DNA of 64,000 nt from Sphingomonas sp. LaA6.9 (GCF_022601895.1 NZ_JAKVIO010000022.1:1-64000), one strand, 5' to 3'; positions 55,074-64,000 are shown, counted from the first letter of the stretch. Made by a program: numbers and translations. The notes: generated from the letters alone by a model not told the origin.

Positions 55074-55085
55074 TTCGATCGGTCC

Positions 55086-56678
55086 TTAAATCACGATTTC
55101 TTTGGGACGGTTGCGCTTGAGATAGTCCGCAACCAGCAGACGCGTGAAGGTCACGCCCGTGAACACCGAGGTGATGATCCCGATCGCGAGCACCACCGCA
55201 AAGCCGCGCACGGGGCCCGAGCCGAAGGTGAACATGATCGCGGCCGAAATCACGTTGGTGATGTTGGCGTCGAAGATCGCGCGGCTGGCTTCCTTATAGC
55301 CGAATTCGACCGCCTGAAGCGTTCCGCGCCCACGCCGCTGTTCTTCGCGGATACGCTCGTTGATCAGCACGTTGGCGTCGACCGCAGCGCCGATGGTGAG
55401 CACGAAGCCCGCAATGCCCGGAAGCGTCAGCGTCGCGTTGAAGATCGCCATGATGCCCAGGATCATGAACGCGTTCACGATCAGCGCGAGCGTCGTGTAG
55501 ACGCCGAAGCGCATATAGGTGATGACCATGAACAGGATCACCGCGAGCGTCGCGACGATGCCCGCGATGATTCCCTTCTGGATCGAATCGGCGCCAAGAT
55601 CGGGGCCGACCGTGCTTTCCTGCACCACCTTGAGCGCCACGGGCAGCTTGCCCGAGCGGAGCTGGACCGCGAGCTGGTTGGCGCTCTCGACGGTGAAACC
55701 GCCCGAGATCTGCGCCTGGCCACCCAGGATCGGCTCGTTGATGTTGGGCGCGGAGAGCACCTGATTGTCGAGGATGATCGCAAAGGGCTTGCCCGTATTC
55801 TCCTGCGTCACGCGTGCGAAACGGCGGCTGCCCTGCCCGTCGAAGCGGATGTTGACGACAGGCGTATTGTCGCGCTGGTCATAGCCCTGCGTCGCATCGA
55901 CGAGTTGATCGCCGCTGATGATCGCCTGCCGCTTGACCGCGATCGCGCCCGTCCCGTCGGCCATGCGCAGCACTTCGCTGCCCACGGGCGCGCGGCCCTG
56001 CGCCACCGCCGCGGGGTCGGCGTTCAGGTCGACGAGCTTGAACTCGAGCTTCGCGGTCTTGCCGAGCAGCGTCTTCAACGCCTCGGGATCTTCCAGACCC
56101 GGCACCTGCACGACGATGCGGTTCGAACCCTGGCGGATGACGGTCACTTCCTTGGTGCCGTCAGGGTCGATGCGGCGGGCGACGACATCGCGCGCAACCG
56201 CGAGCGCATCGTCGACCGCGCGAACCAGGCCCGCCTGGGTGGGCTTCAGCACGATCCGCGTCGAATCGACCACGCTCACGTCCCAGTCGCGCTGGCCGGT
56301 CATCCCCGCACCCTGCGTCTGCGCCCTCAGGCGCTCGACCGCGGCGTCGACCTGGCTGGTGTCGCGGACCATGAACGAAACCTGCCCGCCCTGAAGCGAG
56401 ATGTCGCCGATATCGATGCGCGGCTGGTTGCGGCGCATCTCGGTACGGACGGTCTCGACCATCTGTTCGAGCCGCTGCTTGGCGACATCGGTGGTTTCGG
56501 CTTCAAGCAGGATATGGCTGCCGCCCGCAAGGTCGAGGCCCAGGTTGAACCGGGCCTGCGCAAAGGCCGGCCATCTGGCCACCTGCTCCTTGGGAAAGAA
56601 GCTCGGAATCGAATAGGCGACGCAGACGATCAGCGTGATCCAGACGAGCCAGACCTTCCAGCGCGGGAAATCGAGCAT
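55086..56678 (-). CDS. secD: Protein translocase subunit SecD
   Basis: Proton-driven export factor. The 530-residue protein starts with a transmembrane segment, then has the FNLGLDLAGGSHILLEAE motif, a large periplasmic region, and the membrane domain with GIVATLAVILFMVITYMRFG, PGIAGFVLTIGAAVDANVLINERIREE and GFAVVLAIGIITSVFTG. It is 8 bases after yajC and 12 before secF, all in one operon. Confidence 0.97.
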   Translation of the reverse strand: MLDFPRWKVWLVWITLIVCVAYSIPSFFPKEQVARWPAFAQARFNLGLDLAGGSHILLEAETTDVAKQRLEQMVETVRTEMRRNQPRIDIGDISLQGGQVSFMVRDTSQVDAAVERLRAQTQGAGMTGQRDWDVSVVDSTRIVLKPTQAGLVRAVDDALAVARDVVARRIDPDGTKEVTVIRQGSNRIVVQVPGLEDPEALKTLLGKTAKLEFKLVDLNADPAAVAQGRAPVGSEVLRMADGTGAIAVKRQAIISGDQLVDATQGYDQRDNTPVVNIRFDGQGSRRFARVTQENTGKPFAIILDNQVLSAPNINEPILGGQAQISGGFTVESANQLAVQLRSGKLPVALKVVQESTVGPDLGADSIQKGIIAGIVATLAVILFMVITYMRFGVYTTLALIVNAFMILGIMAIFNATLTLPGIAGFVLTIGAAVDANVLINERIREEQRRGRGTLQAVEFGYKEASRAIFDANITNVISAAIMFTFGSGPVRGFAVVLAIGIITSVFTGVTFTRLLVADYLKRNRPKEIVI

Positions 56679-56686
56679 GTGTGGAC

Positions 56687-57028
56687 TCAGTCGTTAGCGG
56701 GGCGCGAGCCGGCCGCGGGGGTGACGTCGGACAGCGTGGACTTCACGACCTTAACCTTGACGCCGCTGGCGATCTCGACATCGACGAACTGCTCGTCGAC
56801 CTTGGTGACCTTGCCGACGAGCCCGCCACCGGTGACGACCTGGTCGTTCTTGGCCACCGCGTTGATCTTGGCCTGATGCTCCTTCATCCGCTTCTGTTGC
56901 GGGCGGATCAGCAGGAACCAGAAGATCACGAAGATCAGGAGCAGCGGCGCGATCTGCATGAAGAACGCGGCGCCTCCGCCGGATGCGGCGCTGCCAGCGG
57001 CCTGGGCGTAAGCGGGTGTGATGAGCAT
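56687..57028 (-). CDS. yajC: Preprotein translocase accessory subunit YajC
   Basis: Small membrane protein associated with SecDF. The 113-residue product has one membrane segment (APLLLIFVIFWFLLI) directly followed by the RPQQKRMKEH motif and a soluble C-terminal domain GGLVGKVTKVDEQFVDVEI. ATG at 57028 gives the family N-terminus; the frame is open to 57106 but that part is not conserved in type. Confidence 0.95.
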   Translation of the reverse strand: MLITPAYAQAAGSAASGGGAAFFMQIAPLLLIFVIFWFLLIRPQQKRMKEHQAKINAVAKNDQVVTGGGLVGKVTKVDEQFVDVEIASGVKVKVVKSTLSDVTPAAGSRPAND

Positions 57029-57231
57029 GGACGGAAATACCTGTCTTCGATGGATAGGTCTGCGACGAACAGCCCCATATGAAAGGCGCGCGCCTAACAT
57101 GTTCAAGGGTGGGCGGCAACTTTCGCGTGAGCGCGACCAAACTACCCTGGCCTACCCCGGGGTTCTACGAAAAATGCCTCCAACGTGGCTTGCAAGACTC
57201 GGACAATGGCCCTAAAGGCCGCGCTTCCGGT

Positions 57232-57308
57232 CGGGACGTAGCGCAGCCTGGTAGCGCATCACACTGGGGGTGTGGGGGTCGGAGGTTCGAATCCTCTCGT
57301 CCCGACCA
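57232..57308 (+). tRNA. tRNA-Pro (anticodon GGG)
   Basis: A 77-base cloverleaf with seven-base acceptor stem CGGGACG/CGTCCCG, D arm GCGC-loop-GCGC, anticodon loop CTGGGGG with anticodon GGG, T loop TTCGAAT and an encoded 3' ACCA. A weak promoter-like pair (TTGCAA at 57190, TAAAGG at 57213) lies just upstream. No terminator was seen after it. Confidence 0.97.
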
Positions 57309-57556
57309 ATTCATTCAAAGACCTGGCTCGCATTGAAACCTTCCCCAAGGCGCGAGCTTTCCGGCAAACACATAACCCATCGCCGAATGGCGTATCGCTT
57401 CCGCGAGCCCGGCTTCGAGCAGCGCGTGGACCCGATGCCGACGTTTTTCCACTCGAGCTGTCGCGCGTTCGGCAAATTGCGTTTCGACGCGCATCGCACT
57501 CGTTCAGCACCGCGACAGCCTCACCTGCCCAAATTGTCTGAAAAGGGGAGGAAAAG

Positions 57557-58279
57557 ATGGGTTTGGCCAGATTTGCCATCGCCGGAATGCTGCTCGTTAC
57601 CGCCACGGCTGCCGTCGCCGGCGACCGGATGCGGGGCTTCGACACCATCGCCGCCAGTTCCGAACGGATCGACATCACGGGCCTGTCGGGATGGCACAAG
57701 GGACGGTTCAGCCTCGGCGATACGGGTGCGGGCGGACGCTACGATATCCGCTCGATGCGCGACCGGAGTTTCTGGGAGTCATCGCGTTATGGCGAAAGCA
57801 GCTTCACCCTGTCCGGGCCCGGCATTGATGGCGAATATTCAGGTCGCTGCCATTTCGAGATGGTCAACGCGCAGGATCGCTTCCGCGACCGCAACTGGAA
57901 GCTCACGATCAGCACGAGCGTGGTCCCCCTTACCTATCGCTGCGTGTTCCAGCATGACGGCAAGGACATCGGCATGCTCGACCTGGCCGAAATCGCTTCC
58001 CCGGGGATCAGCGTGAAGCAGGAACGCGCCGGTATCGTCGCGCTCGGTGACCATGTTCTGGGCTTGCATTCGGTCCATCATTTCGAAAAAGCCAGCCTGC
58101 CCGGCGCCTCTCCGCTCGGCTATTTGATCGAGAATGATGGCCAGCCGATCGCCGCGATTGACCTGAACGGCGCGCGCAAACGGCTGGCATTGCCGGGCGA
58201 TCTGCAGCTTCGCGAAGCCTCGCTCCTCGCCGGCATGGCGCTGGCGCTGTTCTGGGATCCGGGCGACGGCGACGATTGA
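57557..58279 (+). CDS. Secreted protein of unknown function
   Basis: A 240-residue protein with a signal peptide (MGLARFAIAGMLLVTATAAVAG). The mature part is beta-rich by pattern and contains two cysteines (GRCHFEM, YRCVFQH). The C-terminal segment LREASLLAGMALALFW is hydrophobic. No family was recognised. The gene is preceded by GGGGAGG shortly before the ATG at 57557. The 248 bases between the tRNA and this gene hold nothing recognised. Confidence 0.65.
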   Translation: MGLARFAIAGMLLVTATAAVAGDRMRGFDTIAASSERIDITGLSGWHKGRFSLGDTGAGGRYDIRSMRDRSFWESSRYGESSFTLSGPGIDGEYSGRCHFEMVNAQDRFRDRNWKLTISTSVVPLTYRCVFQHDGKDIGMLDLAEIASPGISVKQERAGIVALGDHVLGLHSVHHFEKASLPGASPLGYLIENDGQPIAAIDLNGARKRLALPGDLQLREASLLAGMALALFWDPGDGDD

Positions 58280-58354
58280 CGCCGACTGCATCCTGATCGT
58301 TGGAATGGAGCCTGAGCACGAAGCCTTTGAAGCGACCTTCCCTCGCATGCATCG

Positions 58355-58891
58355 TTAGTCCTTCTCCCGCCATTCATCCTTCAGGAGCCCGAACACCACG
58401 GTGTCGCGCACATGACCCGTCCAGGTAATCATGTTCGCACGGAGCACGCCCTCGCGCACCGCGCCGAGCTTTTCCACCGCGCGCTGCGAACGCGTGTTGC
58501 GCAGATCGACGCGGAATTCGATGCGGCGATAGCCCTCGGCAAAGGCGTGGTCGATCATCAGCGCCTTCATGGTCCCGTTGAAGCCGCTGCCGCGCACCGA
58601 CGGGGCGATATAGGTGCCGCCGATTTCCACAACGCCATTCACCGGATCGGCGTTGATGTAGTTGGTCATCCCGACGACGCGATCCTGATCCAGCACGACG
58701 AAGTTCACCCAGTTGGGCCGCGACCGATACAGCGCGTGCGATGCGTCGAAATGCGGCCTCTGAAACGAGATCGGGTAGATGTCCCAGATCTCGCTGTCCT
58801 CGGCACAGGCCGCACGCAGCCCTTCGGCATGATCCTCCGACCACGGCTCCAGCACGACCGGTCCGCGTGCCAAGCGCACTCCAAGCACCAT
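58355..58891 (-). CDS. GNAT-family N-acetyltransferase (RimJ/RimL-like)
   Basis: A 178-residue acetyltransferase. LARGPVVLEPWSEDHAEGLRAA is the usual N-terminus of RimJ/RimL-type enzymes; GGTYIAPSVRGSGFNGTMKALMIDHAF includes the acetyl-CoA loop, and FRVDLRNTRSQRAVEKLGAVREGVLR is the classic C-terminal motif. ATG at 58891 is close to GGGGAGG; a GTG one codon later is better spaced. Target unknown. A frame further upstream to 58966 is not supported. Confidence 0.87.
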   Translation of the reverse strand: MVLGVRLARGPVVLEPWSEDHAEGLRAACAEDSEIWDIYPISFQRPHFDASHALYRSRPNWVNFVVLDQDRVVGMTNYINADPVNGVVEIGGTYIAPSVRGSGFNGTMKALMIDHAFAEGYRRIEFRVDLRNTRSQRAVEKLGAVREGVLRANMITWTGHVRDTVVFGLLKDEWREKD

Positions 58892-59060
58892 CTCCCTCCC
58901 CTTTTCCAATCTCGCACCCCTTCTTCGCGCCTTGGCGTCGTCACGTGAACCCCCATTGACGCACACTCGGGGCGCGAAGGCGCGAGGCAGAAAAAGCGGC
59001 TGTCCTACAATGTTCCATATCGGTTAATTGAACGACTCGACATGAACCGAGGAGCGTCAG

Positions 59061-59600
59061 ATGACCATCGACCAGCTCATTGACGACGTGATCAGCCGCG
59101 AAGGCGGCTATTCCGACCACCCGGCCGATCGCGGCGGACCGACCCACTGGGGCATCACCCGGGCGGTCGCGCGCGCGCATGGTTATGAAGGCGACATGCG
59201 CGACCTGCCACGCGAGAAGGCCGTGGCGATCTACAAGCGACTTTACTGGCTTGCACCCGGCTTCGACCGCGTCCACCGCCATGTTCCCACACTCGCCGCC
59301 GAACTGTTCGATACCGGCGTGAACATGGGACCGGCGGTTGCGACCGGCTTCCTCCAGCGTGCGCTCAACGCGCTCAATCGCGGTGCTGCCGATTACCCCG
59401 ACATTGCACCATCGACCACGATTGACGACGCCACCCAGGCCGCGCTGCTGGCCTTCATGAAAAAGCGCGGTGCTGCGGGCGAGACAGTGCTGCTCAAGGC
59501 CGTCGAGGCGCTCCAGGGCGAACGCTACCTCCGCCTCGCCGAGACGCGTCCCGCCAACGAGGCTTTCCTCTACGGATGGCTCGCCAACCGGCTCGGATAA
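59061..59600 (+). CDS. GH108 endolysin
   Basis: A 179-residue peptidoglycan hydrolase of glycoside hydrolase family 108. The catalytic glutamate is Glu14 in SREGGYSDHPADRGGPTHWGIT, and the C-terminal part ends in a peptidoglycan-binding-like helix pair. No signal peptide, so export would need the holin encoded next. This family supplies the endolysin of gene transfer agents and phages. Good GGAGCG site at 59050. No other phage gene surrounds it. Confidence 0.88.
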   Translation: MTIDQLIDDVISREGGYSDHPADRGGPTHWGITRAVARAHGYEGDMRDLPREKAVAIYKRLYWLAPGFDRVHRHVPTLAAELFDTGVNMGPAVATGFLQRALNALNRGAADYPDIAPSTTIDDATQAALLAFMKKRGAAGETVLLKAVEALQGERYLRLAETRPANEAFLYGWLANRLG

Positions 59601-59684
59601 ACTCTCGAATCCCCTCCCCCATCAACGCTGTGAACTTCGTGCATTGAACGGCGTGAACTTCGCCCTTTCGAACAGGAAAACGCC

Positions 59685-60098
59685 ATGTCCATCATCGAAG
59701 GCCTGATCGGCCCCGTCGCCAGGCTGATCGACAAGATCATCCCCGACCCCGATGCGCGCGACCGCGCCAAGCTCGAACTGCTCAAGCTCGAGGGCAGTCA
59801 GGAAATGGAGGCGATCCGGACGCAGCTCACCGCGATCGTCGCCGAGGCACAGTCGAACGATCCCTGGACGAGCCGCGCGCGCCCGAGCTTCCTCTACGTC
59901 ATGTATGCGCTGCTGCTCTGGGCGATCCCGATGGGATTGATCGCGGCCGTCCGGCCCGACATGGCCGAATCGATCGCGCGCGGCATGAATGCCTATCTCG
60001 CGGGGATCCCCGAGCCGCTCTACATGCTCTTCGGCACGGGCTATCTCGGCTACACCGCCGCGCGCCAATGGGAAAAGGCGAAGGGGCTGGGGAAATAG
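59685..60098 (+). CDS. Holin of the GTA 3-TM type
   Basis: A 137-residue membrane protein of the three-segment holin family associated with gene transfer agents. It has an N-terminal amphipathic GLIGPVARLIDKIIPDPDARDRAKLELLKLE, then FLYVMYALLLWAIPMGLIAAV and a second hydrophobic stretch PLYMLFGTGYLGYTAA. ATG at 59685 with AGGA upstream. It lies 84 bases after the endolysin on the same strand, forming a two-gene lysis cassette. Confidence 0.85.
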   Translation: MSIIEGLIGPVARLIDKIIPDPDARDRAKLELLKLEGSQEMEAIRTQLTAIVAEAQSNDPWTSRARPSFLYVMYALLLWAIPMGLIAAVRPDMAESIARGMNAYLAGIPEPLYMLFGTGYLGYTAARQWEKAKGLGK

Positions 60099-60105
60099 GC
60101 TCGAG

Positions 60106-60170
60106 CCCCCCGGCAAAAGCCGGGGTCCAGTCCGCACAGCCGCATGGGCACCGGCTTCCGCCGGGCACGC
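60106..60170. repeat. Extragenic REP-like element
   Basis: Hairpin CCCCGGC(AAAA)GCCGGGG at 60108-60125, followed by GTCCAG and a second CCGGCTTCCGCCGGG hairpin near 60152-60166. The motif resembles the repeat at 18571-18637. It lies between the holin and ABC-F genes. No T-run follows. Confidence 0.5.
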
Positions 60171-60205
60171 ATGACAGGAGCGTCGTCTCCTGCTACCGAG
60201 CCGCC

Positions 60206-62086
60206 ATGCTCAACCTCAATGGTATCACGGTGCGCCTTGGCGGACGCACGATCCTCGACCGCGCGAGCGCGGCCCTGCCCCCGCGTAGCCGCGTCGGGCT
60301 TATCGGACGCAATGGCGCGGGCAAGTCTACGCTGATGAAGGTCATCGCGGGCTTTTCCGAACCAGACGAGGGCTCTGCCGAAATGCCGCGCGGCGCGCGG
60401 CTCGGCTATATCGCGCAGGAAGCCCCGGCAGGCCAGGCGACGCCCTTCGAGACCGTGCTCGCCGCCGATATCGAGCGCGCCGCGCTGCTTGCCGAATCGG
60501 AGATCGCGACCGATCCGCACCGCATTGGCGAAATCCATGAACGCCTGATCGCGATCGACGCGCATGCCGCGCCCGCGCGCGCCGCGCGCATTCTTGTCGG
60601 CCTTGGCTTTGACGAGGAAATGCAGCAGCGACCGCTCGAAAGCTATTCGGGCGGCTGGCGGATGCGCGTCGCGCTCGCCGCGCTGCTCTTTTCCGAGCCC
60701 GACCTGCTGCTGCTCGACGAGCCCTCGAACCATCTCGACCTCGAAGCGACGCTCTGGCTCGAGAATTTTCTCAAGAGCTACCGCGCGACGATGGTCGTGG
60801 TCAGCCACGAGCGCGATTTCCTCAACAATGTCGTCGACCACATCCTCCACCTCGATAAGGGCAAGACCACGCTCTATGTCGGCGGATATGATGCGTTCGA
60901 GCGCCAGCGCGCCGAACGGCTCGCGCAGCAGGCGAGCGCGCGCGACAAGCAGCTTGCCGAGCGCGCCAAGCTCCAGTCTTTCGTCGACCGCTGGCGCGCC
61001 AAGGCGACCAAGGCCAAGCAGGCGCAGAGCCGGCTCAAGATGATCGAACGGATGGAACCGATCGCCGCGGTGGTGGAAGATCCCAGCCTGTCGTTCGGCT
61101 TCCCCAGCCCGCAGGAATTGCGTCCGCCGCTCATCACGCTCGATGACGCTGCGGTCGGCTATGTCGAGGGCACGCCCGTGCTGAAGAAGCTCGGCCTCAG
61201 GATCGATCCCGACGACCGCATCGCGCTGCTCGGCCGCAACGGCAACGGCAAGACCACGCTCGCGCGCATGCTCGCGGGCCAGCTGTCCCCGATGGACGGG
61301 ACGATGACGACCTCGGGCAAGCTGCGCGTCGGCTATTTCACGCAGTATCAGGTGGAGGAACTCGATACCGGCGACACCCCGCTCGAGCACATGACCCGCC
61401 AGATGAAGGGTGCGACACCCGCGGCCGTGCGCGCACAACTCGGCCGCTTCGGCTTTTCGGGAGACCGCGCGACGCAGAAGGTCGGAAGCCTCTCGGGTGG
61501 CGAACGCGCGCGCCTCGCACTTGCGCTGGTGACGCGCGATGCGCCGCACATGCTGATCCTCGACGAACCGACCAACCACCTCGACGTCGACGCGCGCGAG
61601 GCGCTCGTACAGGCGCTCAACGATTACGACGGTGCGGTGGTGGTGGTCAGCCATGATCGCCACATGCTCGCCCTCACCGCCGACCGGCTGGTGCTTGTCG
61701 ATGGCGGCACCGCGACCGAATTCGCGGGCACGCTCGACGACTATACCGATCTCGTGCTCGGCAAGGGGCAGTCTCAGGCGACTGCGACCGAAAAGCCCAA
61801 AGCCTCCGCCAAGGACGCACGCAAGGCGGCCGCCGAAGCACGCGAGCGCAACAAGGCGATGCGCGATGCCGTCAAGGATGCCGAGACCGAGATGAAGAAG
61901 CTCGAGGCGCGCCGTTCCGAGGTCGACCGCGCGATGTTCGATCCTGCCTCAGCGAACAAGGACGATGCCAAGCGCACGATGAGCGAGCTGATGATGCTCC
62001 GTGCGCAGTTGAGCGAAGGCATCGAGGCCGCCGAGGCCCGCTGGCTGGAGGCGTCCGAAGCGCTGGAGGAGAGCCAGGCCGCTTAG
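60206..62086 (+). CDS. ABC-F family ATPase
   Basis: A 626-residue protein with two ATP-binding cassettes and no membrane segments, as in ABC-F factors that act on ribosomes. Walker A motifs are GRNGAGKST (residues 34-42) and GRNGNGKTT; signature motifs are ESYSGGWRMRVALA and GSLSGGERARLALA; Walker B are LLLLDEPSNHLD and LILDEPTNHLD. A linker and a C-terminal coiled coil (KMRDAVKDAETEMKKLEARR-like region) follow. Length and tail fit YheS/Uup-type members. ATG at 60206 was chosen; the frame is open upstream into the repeat. Confidence 0.92.
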   Translation: MLNLNGITVRLGGRTILDRASAALPPRSRVGLIGRNGAGKSTLMKVIAGFSEPDEGSAEMPRGARLGYIAQEAPAGQATPFETVLAADIERAALLAESEIATDPHRIGEIHERLIAIDAHAAPARAARILVGLGFDEEMQQRPLESYSGGWRMRVALAALLFSEPDLLLLDEPSNHLDLEATLWLENFLKSYRATMVVVSHERDFLNNVVDHILHLDKGKTTLYVGGYDAFERQRAERLAQQASARDKQLAERAKLQSFVDRWRAKATKAKQAQSRLKMIERMEPIAAVVEDPSLSFGFPSPQELRPPLITLDDAAVGYVEGTPVLKKLGLRIDPDDRIALLGRNGNGKTTLARMLAGQLSPMDGTMTTSGKLRVGYFTQYQVEELDTGDTPLEHMTRQMKGATPAAVRAQLGRFGFSGDRATQKVGSLSGGERARLALALVTRDAPHMLILDEPTNHLDVDAREALVQALNDYDGAVVVVSHDRHMLALTADRLVLVDGGTATEFAGTLDDYTDLVLGKGQSQATATEKPKASAKDARKAAAEARERNKAMRDAVKDAETEMKKLEARRSEVDRAMFDPASANKDDAKRTMSELMMLRAQLSEGIEAAEARWLEASEALEESQAA

Positions 62087-62472
62087 CTCGCGGGAACGGT
62101 GATGACTCCTCCGATCGCGCGCGCAATCTCTTCGCTGCGATAGGGCTTGGCAACCATCGGGAATTGCCGCTGCTGCTCGACGAGCAGCGCGTCGCCATAG
62201 CCGCTGACCAGCAGCACGGGCAGGTCGGGGATTTGTTCGCGGACATGCCAGGCAAGTTCGACGCCGTTCATGCCGGGCATCACCACGTCGGTCAGCAGCA
62301 GGTCCAGTTCGCCACCATGGTCGATCCAGTCCATCGCCGCCTCGGCCGAATCGGCGCAGTGAACGACCGCGCAGCCCATGTCCTCAAGCAGCTCGGTAGC
62401 CGTCTCGGCCAGCATGCCATTATCTTCCACCAGCAGCACCTTAAGGCCTGCCGGCACCCTCTCCTGTCCCAT
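62083..62472 (-). CDS. Single-domain response regulator
   Basis: A 129-residue receiver domain without an output module. The acidic pocket is Glu16-Asp17 (VEDN), the phosphorylated residue is Asp62 (LLTDVVMPGMNG), and the switch residues are visible as LVSGYG and the lysine in VAKPYRS. It is likely to be phosphorylated by the hybrid kinase encoded upstream at 62556, from which it is separated by 83 bases. ATG at 62472 gives the correct fold length. Its stop and that of the convergent ABC-F gene overlap in TTAG (62083-62086). Confidence 0.9.
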   Translation of the reverse strand: MGQERVPAGLKVLLVEDNGMLAETATELLEDMGCAVVHCADSAEAAMDWIDHGGELDLLLTDVVMPGMNGVELAWHVREQIPDLPVLLVSGYGDALLVEQQRQFPMVAKPYRSEEIARAIGGVITVPAS

Positions 62473-62555
62473 GCGATACCTCGCCTTTTGGGGGAATCTC
62501 CGGCGCACCATAGCGCATTTTCCGCAAGAATGCGCCTGATTCGCTATCGGCTGGC

Positions 62556-64000
62556 TCAACCCTCGCGGTCGAGCACCTCGCGCAGTCGCTTGGCTAGACC
62601 GTCATAGGTGAAAGGCTTGGTGATGATATCGACGCCGGGATCGAGCCGCCCGCCATGGACAATAGCGCTGCGCGCATAGCCCGTGGTGTAGAGCGCCGGC
62701 AGGCCCGGGCGCAGCTTGCGCGCCGCCTCGACGAGGTCACGACCCGACATGCCCGGCATCACGACATCGGTGAACAACAGGTCGATCGGACCCTCATGAT
62801 GCTCGATCAGCCGCAGCGCCGAGGGACCGTCATGCGCCTCGATGACATTGTAGCCCAGCTCGCGCATCAGCTCGACCGAATAGGCGCGCACGCCCGCATC
62901 GTCCTCGACCACCAGCAGCGTTTCGGACGCGCCGATGCGGGCGCGTGGCACGGCTTCGACCATCTGCGCCTCCTCTTCGCTCGCCCATGTCATGCGCGGC
63001 AGGTAGATCCGTACCGTCGTGCCCTGGCCAAGCTCGGAATAGATGCGCACATGGCCGCCCGACTGCTTGACGAAGCCATAGACCATCGACAGTCCAAGCC
63101 CCGTTCCCTTGTCGACGTCCTTGGTGGTGAAAAAAGGTTCGAAGACCCGCTCGAGCGTGTCCTGCGCAATTCCTGCGCCGGTGTCAGTCACCGCGATGAC
63201 GACATAGTCGCCCGGCACCACCTCGGCCTGTCGCGCGGCATAGACCTCGTCGAGCGTCACATTGGCGGTTTCGATCGTCAGCGTCCCCCCGCCCGTCATC
63301 GCGTCGCGTGCGTTGACCGCGAGGTTCAATATGGCGTTTTCGAGCTGGTTGGCGTCGATCTCGACGCGCCACAGTCCCTTGTTCCTGACCGCCTTCATCT
63401 CGATCAGTTCGCCCAGCGATCGCGCGAGCAAATCCGACATGCCACCAATGAGCGTGTCGATATCGACGGGCTTAGGCGATAGCGGCTGGCGCCTGGAGAA
63501 AGCCAGCAAGCGCTGCGTGAGCGCGGCGGCGCGCTCCGCCCCCGTCAGCGCATTGTCGACCATGCGGCGCACCCTCGCCTCCGCGCTATCGCCCAGCGCG
63601 CGGCGGAGCATGTCGAGATTGCCCGTGATGATCGTCAGCAGATTGTTGAAATCATGCGCGATGCCGCCGGTGAGCTGCCCCACGGCTTCCATCTTCTGCG
63701 CCTGGCGGAGCGCGTCGCCCAGCACCTCGCGCTCACGGATGGTTTCAGCGACGCGATCCTCGAGCGTCGTATTGAGCTCGCGCAGCGCGGTCTCGGCGGC
63801 ATGGCGCGCGGTATCGTCGCGCAACGTCAGCACCGCGCCCAGCACCTTGCCATCGGCGCCATGAAAGGGCCGCGCCGAACCGATGGCCAGCACCTCCTGC
63901 CCATCAGGCCGACGGATGCGCCAGCGCGCATCGGCAACAACCTCTCCCTTCATCACCGCACGCGCGAGCGGCAGTTCCTCATGCGGATGCGGCAGCCCGC
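62556..64000 (-). CDS. Hybrid sensor histidine kinase, N-terminus beyond window end
   Basis: Only the C-terminal part (about 481 codons) is present. In order it holds the end of a PAS domain (RRPDGQEVLAIGSARPFHGADGKVLGAV), a coiled coil, the phosphorylated histidine box MEAVGQLTGGIAHDFNNLL, the ATPase domain (NLAVNARDAM, GAGIAQDTLERVFEPFFTTK, GTGLGLSMVYG), and a C-terminal receiver with LLFTDVVMPGMSG. The open frame continues past 64000 without a convincing start. It probably sends phosphate both to its own receiver and to the separate response regulator downstream. The stimulus is unknown. Confidence 0.93.
   Translation of the reverse strand, partial: GLPHPHEELPLARAVMKGEVVADARWRIRRPDGQEVLAIGSARPFHGADGKVLGAVLTLRDDTARHAAETALRELNTTLEDRVAETIREREVLGDALRQAQKMEAVGQLTGGIAHDFNNLLTIITGNLDMLRRALGDSAEARVRRMVDNALTGAERAAALTQRLLAFSRRQPLSPKPVDIDTLIGGMSDLLARSLGELIEMKAVRNKGLWRVEIDANQLENAILNLAVNARDAMTGGGTLTIETANVTLDEVYAARQAEVVPGDYVVIAVTDTGAGIAQDTLERVFEPFFTTKDVDKGTGLGLSMVYGFVKQSGGHVRIYSELGQGTTVRIYLPRMTWASEEEAQMVEAVPRARIGASETLLVVEDDAGVRAYSVELMRELGYNVIEAHDGPSALRLIEHHEGPIDLLFTDVVMPGMSGRDLVEAARKLRPGLPALYTTGYARSAIVHGGRLDPGVDIITKPFTYDGLAKRLREVLDREG

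Noticed and set aside
54717..56876. Plus-strand open frame of 719 codons
   Set aside because: Antisense of secD and part of secF, with Arg/Asp/His-rich composition typical of shadow frames.
59061..60098. Prophage
   Set aside because: Only the endolysin and holin are phage-like; no integrase, capsid, tail or attachment site was seen.
60050..61663. Minus-strand open frame of 537 codons
   Set aside because: Antisense of the ABC-F gene.

Overview
The window reads as a 64 kb piece of a GC-rich alphaproteobacterial chromosome, most likely family Sphingomonadaceae. The basis is a secreted alkaline phosphatase whose active-site residues line up with the Sphingomonas enzyme PhoK, a methionine synthase encoded as two genes, the alphaproteobacterial order of TCA-cycle genes, and short inverted repeats of a type common in sphingomonads. 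Genes are tightly packed. The longest stretch without a gene is 13009-13305, just under 300 bases, and it carries the CIRCE operator of groESL.

Layout. 1-4.6 kb: a DsbD-type protein (cut by the window start), a PhoK-like phosphatase and a secreted beta-helix protein. 4.6-10.3 kb: a minus-strand methionine-cycle operon (ArsR-methyltransferase regulator, metF, metH in two halves) with a palindromic operator in front. 10.5-17.1 kb: a small lipoprotein, groES-groEL, sppA, an acetyltransferase, a UPF0126/TRIC channel and a lipoprotein. 17.2-28.2 kb: a minus-strand respiratory block: sdhB, thioesterase, zapE, SDH-like gene, mdh, sucD, sucA, sucB, lpd. 28.2-35.5 kb: an unusual cluster lying between sdhB and sdhA. 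It holds a nucleotidyltransferase, two paralogous ATP-grasp ligases, a PLP enzyme, a MOP-type flippase and an FMN 2-hydroxyacid dehydrogenase. 35.5-38.8 kb: sdhC-sdhD-sdhA plus a secreted protein. 39.0-41.8 kb: two soluble chemoreceptors sharing an almost identical signalling segment. 41.9-46 kb: an SDR, prmA, phhA, a DUF6152/DUF6644 pair and a PilZ protein. 46-51.6 kb: ligA, a TylF-type methyltransferase, recN, bamD. 51.7-57 kb: manA, a glycosyltransferase, and yajC-secD-secF with a Mth938-domain gene. 57.2-64 kb: tRNA-Pro(GGG), a secreted protein, a GNAT, a GTA-type endolysin/holin pair, an ABC-F ATPase, a response regulator and a hybrid histidine kinase cut by the window end.

Most genes are housekeeping. 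The strongest candidate for an undescribed system is the 7.3 kb cluster at 28238-35544. By family its genes could oxidise a hydroxy acid, carry out PLP chemistry, form two ATP-dependent amide or ester bonds, activate a product with a nucleotide and flip it across the membrane. The substrate and product cannot be read from the sequence. The cluster separates sdhB from sdhCDA, which are normally one operon.
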